Shown piece after piece: positions 60,158 to 64,000 of a stretch of 64,000 nt of DNA. Origin of the DNA: Nocardioides insulae DSM 17944. Its GTDB lineage: Bacteria > Actinomycetota > Actinomycetes > Propionibacteriales > Nocardioidaceae. The first letter of the stretch is position 1. Every line of letters starts with the position of its first letter. Under the pieces are notes generated by a model. It searched no databases, had not been told where the DNA came from, and worked only from the letters and a program-made list of their open reading frames with translations. The translations under genes were made by a program, and so were the position numbers. The stretch covers positions 62,001 to 126,000 of the forward strand of contig NZ_KE383928.1 in NCBI RefSeq assembly GCF_000422825.1, given 5' to 3'.

Positions 60158-60669
60158 GCACCGGGCCAGGCGGCACCGCGACCGCGCTGCCCACGCTGGT
60201 CGCCTCCGAGCGGCTGCTGCTGCCGCTGTGGGGCGCCCCCGAGGTGGCCGCGATCCGCGGTGAGGAGACCGCGCGACCGGCCGGCTGGCACCCCGACTTC
60301 CCGCGCCGGGACGACGTCGACGCCGCCTCGCTGTGGGTCGAGGGTGACGTCTGGGGGCCGCGCTCGATCGTGCGGGGCGTGACCACGCTGGGCTCGATCG
60401 GGTTCTTCGGTCCGCCGCAGGAGGCCGAGGACGGCATCGCAGAGACAGAGGTCGGGTTCGGGCTGGTGCAGGAGGCCTGCGGGTGGGGCTTCGCCACCGA
60501 GGCACTGCGGGCGCTGCTCGCGTGCACCGACGCCGCCGGCGTCCGGGTCAGGGCCTCCGTGGCCCCCGAGAACGCCCGCAGCCTGCGCGTCCTCGCCAAG
60601 GTGGGGTTCACCCAGCTGCGCGGCAGTGACGAGGACGGTCACCTGGTGATGGCGAGGCCGCTGCCGTGA
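60154..60669 (+). CDS. GNAT-family N-acetyltransferase
   Basis: 171 residues. SIGFFGPPQEAEDGIAETEV, FGLVQEACGWGFATEALRAL (the acetyl-CoA loop variant of the RimJ/RimL group), and VRASVAPENARSLRVLAKVG followed by F are typical. It likely acetylates an N-terminal amine or a small molecule; the acceptor is unknown. It overlaps its upstream neighbour by four bases and its downstream one by four, between two HAD phosphatases. Confidence 0.85.
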   Translation: MSTGPGGTATALPTLVASERLLLPLWGAPEVAAIRGEETARPAGWHPDFPRRDDVDAASLWVEGDVWGPRSIVRGVTTLGSIGFFGPPQEAEDGIAETEVGFGLVQEACGWGFATEALRALLACTDAAGVRVRASVAPENARSLRVLAKVGFTQLRGSDEDGHLVMARPLP

Positions 60670-61502
60670 GCGCGCTGCCCGACCACGCCGCACCGCAGCG
60701 GCCCGGGTCGCCGGTCAGGCTGGTCGCGACCGATCTGGACGGCACCCTGCTCCGCTCGGACGGCAGCGTGTCGGCGTACACCCGGGAGGCGCTCGACGCG
60801 CTCGAGGACCGCGGGGTTCCGGTCGTCTTCGTGACGGGTCGGCCGCTGCGCTGGGCCCGCGACGTCTTCGAACACGTCGGCAGCCACGGCCTCGCGATCG
60901 TGTCGAACGGCGCGGTGGTGTGGGACGTCGCCGCCGACCGGCTCGAGCTCTCCCGCCCGATCCCCGGCGACGTCGCCGGGGAGGTCTGCTCGGCCCTCCG
61001 CGTCGCCGTGCCCGGGTCGTCCTTCGCCGTGGAGAACCCGGAGGGCATCGCCCTCGAACCCCATTTCATGGAGCGCTACCGCCTCCCCTCGGAGGCTCCG
61101 AGGGGGCCGATCGAGGAGCTGATCGGGCTCGGCCCCGTCCACAAACTGCTGGCCCGCCACGAGGAGCTCGCCCCGCAGGAGTACTGGGACCGGGCCGAGG
61201 CGGCCGTCGGTGGGCGGGTGACCATCACCTGGTCCTCGACCGGCACCCTGCTCGAGATCAGCGCCGCCGACGTAACCAAGGCCTCCACTCTGGCGGTCGT
61301 GTGCGAGCGGCTCGGCGTCCGCGCCGAGGAGGTGCTCGCCTTCGGCGACATGCCCAACGACCTGCCGATGCTCACCTGGGCCGGCACCTCCTACGCGATG
61401 GCCAACGCCCATCCCAGCGTGCTCGCCTGCGCCCAGCACGTGGCCCCCTCCCACGAGGAGGACGGCGTGGCGCAGGTGCTGGCTGGAGTGCTCGAACTGT
61501 GA
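60666..61502 (+). CDS. HAD-family phosphatase, Cof type (second copy)
   Basis: 278 residues. LVATDLDGTLLRSDGSVSAY is motif I, VVFVTGRPLRWARDVFEHVG motif II, ISAADVTKASTLAVV motif III with Lys, and AFGDMPNDLPMLTWAG motif IV. A Cof-type cap with VHKLLARHEEL is present. It is a paralogue of the first HAD gene at 59279, with about the same layout but low identity by eye. Overlaps the GNAT gene by four bases. Likely a sugar-phosphate phosphatase. Confidence 0.87.
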   Translation: MSALPDHAAPQRPGSPVRLVATDLDGTLLRSDGSVSAYTREALDALEDRGVPVVFVTGRPLRWARDVFEHVGSHGLAIVSNGAVVWDVAADRLELSRPIPGDVAGEVCSALRVAVPGSSFAVENPEGIALEPHFMERYRLPSEAPRGPIEELIGLGPVHKLLARHEELAPQEYWDRAEAAVGGRVTITWSSTGTLLEISAADVTKASTLAVVCERLGVRAEEVLAFGDMPNDLPMLTWAGTSYAMANAHPSVLACAQHVAPSHEEDGVAQVLAGVLEL

Positions 61503-61519
61503 TCTGTTGTGATGGGCGC

Positions 61520-62137
61520 ATGCGTCGCCCTCTCGAATCCCTGCCGAAGCTGGTCGCCGTCGTACTCCTCGGCCTCCTGCTCCTGGGCGGCCGGCCGGTG
61601 GCGTCCGCGGCGAGCCCGACGATCCCCTCGCCGGTGTGTACGCCGACCAACCTCTCGGCCCGTCTGGCTGCTGCCGACGCGGTCTTCACCGGCGTGGTGA
61701 CCGGGGTGGCACGAACCGGCACCGCCCAGCAGCGCACCTTCGACCAGACGGTCACCGCCGACCGCCTCTATCGCGGCGTCCTGGACCAGCCCCAGGTGCG
61801 GGTGCGCACCACGACGGGGACGCCCTGCGCGCTCGGCCGTCTGACCGTGGATGAGCGGTACGTCTTCGTGGTCAGCGACGAGGGCACCTACTTCCTCGCC
61901 GCACCCCGCGGTGGCACCGGCGAGGCGACCGACGCGCTGGTCGGTCAGGTCTCCGCCCTCCTCGGCCCGGGGGAGTCGGCCACCGCCGCCACCAGCGAGC
62001 CGGTGGAGGCCTCCTACACCCAGGTGGCCGACGACGAACCGACCCCGTTCCTGAGGGTCGCCGCCCCCGGCCTGGCCCTGGTCCTGGTCGGATTCCTGGG
62101 GCTGGTGCTCGTCCGCAGCCTCCGCCGCCGCGCCTGA
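61520..62137 (+). CDS. Secreted, C-terminally anchored protein (TIMP/netrin-like OB fold suspected)
   Basis: 205 residues. Signal peptide at 1-30 (LPKLVAVVLLGLLLLGGRPV, then ASAAS). The mature start has CTPTNLSARLAAADAVFTGV, and a second Cys occurs in TPCALGRL near 98. This is close to the bacterial NTR/TIMP-like pattern (Cys at the start, A-D-x-V-F-x-G-x-V strand). A C-terminal membrane helix AAPGLALVLVGFLGLVLVRS and basic RRRA anchor it. It may be a cell-surface or sortase-independent anchored protein. The OB-fold call is from pattern only. The ATG at 61520 starts 18 bases after the HAD gene. Confidence 0.7.
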   Translation: MRRPLESLPKLVAVVLLGLLLLGGRPVASAASPTIPSPVCTPTNLSARLAAADAVFTGVVTGVARTGTAQQRTFDQTVTADRLYRGVLDQPQVRVRTTTGTPCALGRLTVDERYVFVVSDEGTYFLAAPRGGTGEATDALVGQVSALLGPGESATAATSEPVEASYTQVADDEPTPFLRVAAPGLALVLVGFLGLVLVRSLRRRA

Positions 62138-62146
62138 CCCCCTCCC

Positions 62147-62204
62147 GTTGAGTCGGGCGTCGTGGGCGGTTGATTCGGTCGTCGTGGACCGTTGAGTTGG
62201 CCCG
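62147..62204 (-). repeat. 22-bp repeat locus D (two full units plus part)
   Basis: Units start at 62147 and 62169, with a partial third from 62191. Read on the minus strand they show an arm, an ACGA loop, a second arm and an eight-base spacer (GACTCAAC or GAATCAAC), the same form as loci A to C, though more diverged. A short inverted TTCAACGG follows to 62213. It lies between the convergent ends of the anchored protein and bpa. Confidence 0.8.
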
Positions 62205-62231
62205 ATTCAACGGTGCGGGGTGGGAGGGCGA

Positions 62232-62846
62232 TCAGAGGTACATGCCGCCCGAGTCGCCCGGGCGGGACGGCGGCTGACCGGGGTGACCGGGGTGACCGGG
62301 CTGACCGGGCTGACCCGGCGCGCCCGGCTGGCCGGGGGACATGCCTGCCGGAAGGCCGCGGCGGATCTGCTCGAACTGGGCACGGGCAGCGACCTGCTGG
62401 GCGTAGATCGCGGTCTGGATGCCGTGGAAGAGACCCTCGAGCCAGCCGACCAGTTGCGCCTGGGCGATGCGGAGCTCGCTCTCCGAGGGCACCCGGTCCT
62501 CGGTGAAGGGCAGCGAGAGACGGTCGAGCTCCTCGACCAGTTCGGGTGCGAGGCCGGCCTCGAGCTCCTGGATGGAGGAGCGGTGGATCTCGCGCAGCCT
62601 GGTGCGGGACGCCTCGTCCAGCGGCGCGGCCTTCACCTCCTCGAGCAGCTGGCGGATCATGGAGCCGATCCGCATCACCTTGGCCGGCTGCTCCACCAGG
62701 TCGGTCAGGGATCGCTCGGCCTCGCCGTCGCCGGGCGCGTCGGCACCCGAAGCTCCCTGCGTGCCCTCGGCCGCGGCCGGGGGCACGCTCATGGGCTGGC
62801 CGTCGGGACCGATGACGATGATGTTCTCCTCGAGGTTCTCGGGCAT
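62232..62846 (-). CDS. bpa: Bacterial proteasome activator Bpa
   Basis: 204 residues. A four-helix core (EQPAKVMRIGSMIRQLLEEV, ELEAGLAPELVEELDRLSLP, LRIAQAQLVGWLEGLFHGIQ) is flanked by a low-complexity N-terminus and a GQP/GHP/GAP-rich tail of about 35 residues. It ends Gly-Met-Tyr-Leu, the place where Bpa carries the Gly-Gln-Tyr-Leu tail that docks in the 20S proteasome alpha pockets; here Met replaces Gln. It forms rings and lets the proteasome degrade unfolded proteins without ATP. The ATG at 62846 has a TACGCT box seven bases upstream. Confidence 0.88.
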   Translation of the reverse strand: MPENLEENIIVIGPDGQPMSVPPAAAEGTQGASGADAPGDGEAERSLTDLVEQPAKVMRIGSMIRQLLEEVKAAPLDEASRTRLREIHRSSIQELEAGLAPELVEELDRLSLPFTEDRVPSESELRIAQAQLVGWLEGLFHGIQTAIYAQQVAARAQFEQIRRGLPAGMSPGQPGAPGQPGQPGHPGHPGQPPSRPGDSGGMYL

Positions 62847-62853
62847 GGGCCCC

Positions 62854-62859
62854 AGCGTA
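62854..62859 (-). promoter_or_regulatory. Leaderless-type -10 box (TACGCT) for bpa
   Basis: TACGCT on the minus strand ends seven bases before the ATG at 62846. Confidence 0.45.
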
Positions 62860-62881
62860 ACGACGCGGTGAGCGGCGCTGG

Positions 62882-63892
62882 TCAGTCCTGCGCGCCCGGG
62901 GTGCGGAGGGCCATCCGGCGGGCCAGGACGCCGCACACGAGCAGTTGCAGTTGGTGGTAGATGACCAGCGGGATGATGACGATGCCGGCGGTCGCGCCGC
63001 CGTACACGATCGAGGCGAGCGGCGCGCCGCTGGTGAGGCTCTTCTGGGTGCCGCAGAACGCGACCGCCGGGGCCTCGTCGGGGCGGACCCACCAGAGCCG
63101 GCCGGAGAGGGTGGTGAGGGTCAGCACCGACGCCAGCAGTACGCCGCAGCCGGCCGTCACGAGGATCAGTTCGACGGGGGCGACCCGGGTCCAGACACCG
63201 GCGGTGACGGCGGCCCCGAAGGCGGCGTAGACGATCAGCAGGATGGCTCCGCGGTCGAGCACGCCGAGCATGCGCCGGTTCCGGGCCGCGGCGGCGCCCC
63301 AGCGGCGGTGCAGCAGCTGACCGATCGCGAACGGCACCAGGACCTGCACGACGATCCGGCCGAACGCCGCAAGGGTCAGGCCGCCGTGGCTGTGGGTGAG
63401 CAGTGCGACCAGCACGGGCGCCACCAGGACGCCGACCAGGTTGGACACGGCGGCCGCGCACACCGAGGTGGCGACGTTGCCGCCGGCCAGCGAGGTGAAC
63501 GCCGTCGAGGTCTGCACCACCGACGGCACCGCGCTGAGGAAGAGCAGGCCGAGGATGAGTTCGCGGGGAAGCAGGCCGGACAGCGCGAGGCTCAGCGCGA
63601 TCGCGAGCAACGGGAAGAGCAGGAAGGTCACAGACAGGATCAGCCCCTGGGTGCGCCAGGAACGCAGCCCGTCCCAGATCGCGGTGGGCGAGAGCCGGAC
63701 GCCGTTGAGGAAGAACAGCGCCGCCACGGCCAGCCCGCTGAGCAGGTCGAGTACGTCGAGCGCCCCGCCGCTGGCCGGCCACAGGGAGGCCAGCAGCACG
63801 GTCGCCACGAGAGCGAGCGTGAACGGGTCGACCAGACGGGCTCGCGTCCGGGTGGCCGCCGGACCGGCCCGGCGATCTTGCGTCGTACTCAC
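62882..63892 (-). CDS. Bile acid:sodium symporter-family transporter (SLC10A7/YfeH-like)
   Basis: 336 residues with about ten hydrophobic helices. FFLNGVRLSPTAIWDGLRSW, then LSAVPSVVQTSTAFTSLAGG and AVSNLVGVLVAPVLVALL are the paired inverted motifs of the SBF family, and CGTQKSLTSGAPLASIVYG is specific to the SLC10A7/YfeH branch. Substrate in bacteria unknown. A GTG at 63892 starts the gene, 13 bases after the stop of the quinone oxidoreductase on the same strand, so the two may be co-transcribed. Confidence 0.87.
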   Translation of the reverse strand: MSTTQDRRAGPAATRTRARLVDPFTLALVATVLLASLWPASGGALDVLDLLSGLAVAALFFLNGVRLSPTAIWDGLRSWRTQGLILSVTFLLFPLLAIALSLALSGLLPRELILGLLFLSAVPSVVQTSTAFTSLAGGNVATSVCAAAVSNLVGVLVAPVLVALLTHSHGGLTLAAFGRIVVQVLVPFAIGQLLHRRWGAAAARNRRMLGVLDRGAILLIVYAAFGAAVTAGVWTRVAPVELILVTAGCGVLLASVLTLTTLSGRLWWVRPDEAPAVAFCGTQKSLTSGAPLASIVYGGATAGIVIIPLVIYHQLQLLVCGVLARRMALRTPGAQD

Positions 63893-63905
63893 GTGGGGGT
63901 GGACC

Positions 63906-64000
63906 TCAGCCGTCGACCCGCAGGAGGATCTTGCCGCGGTGCTCGCCGGACTCCATCAGGGTGTGCGCGCGGCCGGCGTCCTCGAGCGGCATGATCTCGT
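63906..64000 (-). CDS. NAD(P)H quinone oxidoreductase-like dehydrogenase, C-terminal fragment
   Basis: Only the last 31 codons lie in the window; the rest continues past the right edge. The visible end (EIMPLEDAGRAHTLMESGEH, then RGKILLRVDG) is the terminal helix and strand of zinc-independent medium-chain quinone oxidoreductases (PIG3/QOR type). It stands upstream of the SBF transporter on the same strand. Confidence 0.75.
   Translation of the reverse strand, partial: EIMPLEDAGRAHTLMESGEHRGKILLRVDG

Noticed and set aside
57875..60505. Minus-strand extension of the PAP2-kinase frame across serS and the first HAD gene
   Set aside because: Upstream part has no motif and overlaps serS. The GTG at 57874 with a ribosome site starts the protein with its first membrane helix.
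1..64000. tRNA, rRNA, prophage or insertion-sequence elements
   Set aside because: No cloverleaf-like gaps, transposase, integrase or phage structural motifs were recognised by reading. A tRNA scan was not possible here, so an overlooked small RNA gene cannot be excluded.

Overview
This is a GC-rich, gene-dense actinobacterial chromosome segment, most like Nocardioides and relatives. That genus-level call is an inference. The support is frequent GTG starts, many ATGA/GTGA gene overlaps, mycothiol enzymes (a mycothione reductase and a mycothiol-nitroreductase-like thioredoxin-fold protein), a bacterial proteasome activator (Bpa), a DUF5926 SEC-C protein, and many genes with a -10 box 6-8 bases upstream of the start codon, as expected for leaderless mRNAs. 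I saw no rRNA, tRNA, CRISPR array, insertion sequence or prophage module.

Layout. 0-6 kb: end of a hydrolase-LuxR regulator, a cupin dioxygenase and a metallo-beta-lactamase-fold enzyme, two zinc alcohol dehydrogenases around an XRE/MmyB regulator, and a small cupin. 6-18 kb: an MFS exporter, an FAD monooxygenase with a STAND-type ATPase regulator and a secreted protein, a DUF429-RelA/SpoT fusion, a MOSC protein, two more exporters and three small redox/zinc proteins. 18-29 kb: a phosphoesterase, an aldo/keto reductase, then a folate one-carbon island: a dimethylglycine-oxidase-like flavoprotein, a DmdA-like demethylase, a MetF-like reductase and formate-THF ligase under a divergent IclR regulator. 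A SigE-type sigma factor with a GerMN/Gmad2 membrane protein sits inside the island. 29-39.7 kb: mycothione reductase, then the phenylacetate catabolon in two transcription units (paaK-paaG and paaABCDE-paaI), a TetR regulator (probable PaaR), and two matching palindromes in front of the two units. 40-50 kb: an AraC-VOC pair, an NmrA-like protein, a LysR regulator with an overlapping SGNH hydrolase, the bifunctional proline catabolic enzyme PutA with a LysR-type site in the divergent promoter, a cation diffusion facilitator, and a lipoate ligase with its accessory domain moved to the N-terminus. 50-64 kb: mostly housekeeping genes (GDPD, DUF5926, cyclic-nucleotide-binding protein, arginine deiminase, GDT1 transporter, prephenate dehydratase, PAP2-lipid kinase, SerRS, two HAD phosphatases with a GNAT, Bpa, SBF transporter).

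The most unusual non-coding signal is a family of 22-bp tandem repeats in four intergenic gaps near 29.0, 47.9, 49.1 and 62.2 kb. Each unit reads as a short dyad (5-base arm, 4-base loop, 5-base arm) plus an 8-base spacer. In three loci the arrays or part-units occur in both orientations, and one pair of loci brackets the cation transporter gene. I could not assign these to a known repeat class. Every assignment below comes from reading the sequence without database searches.
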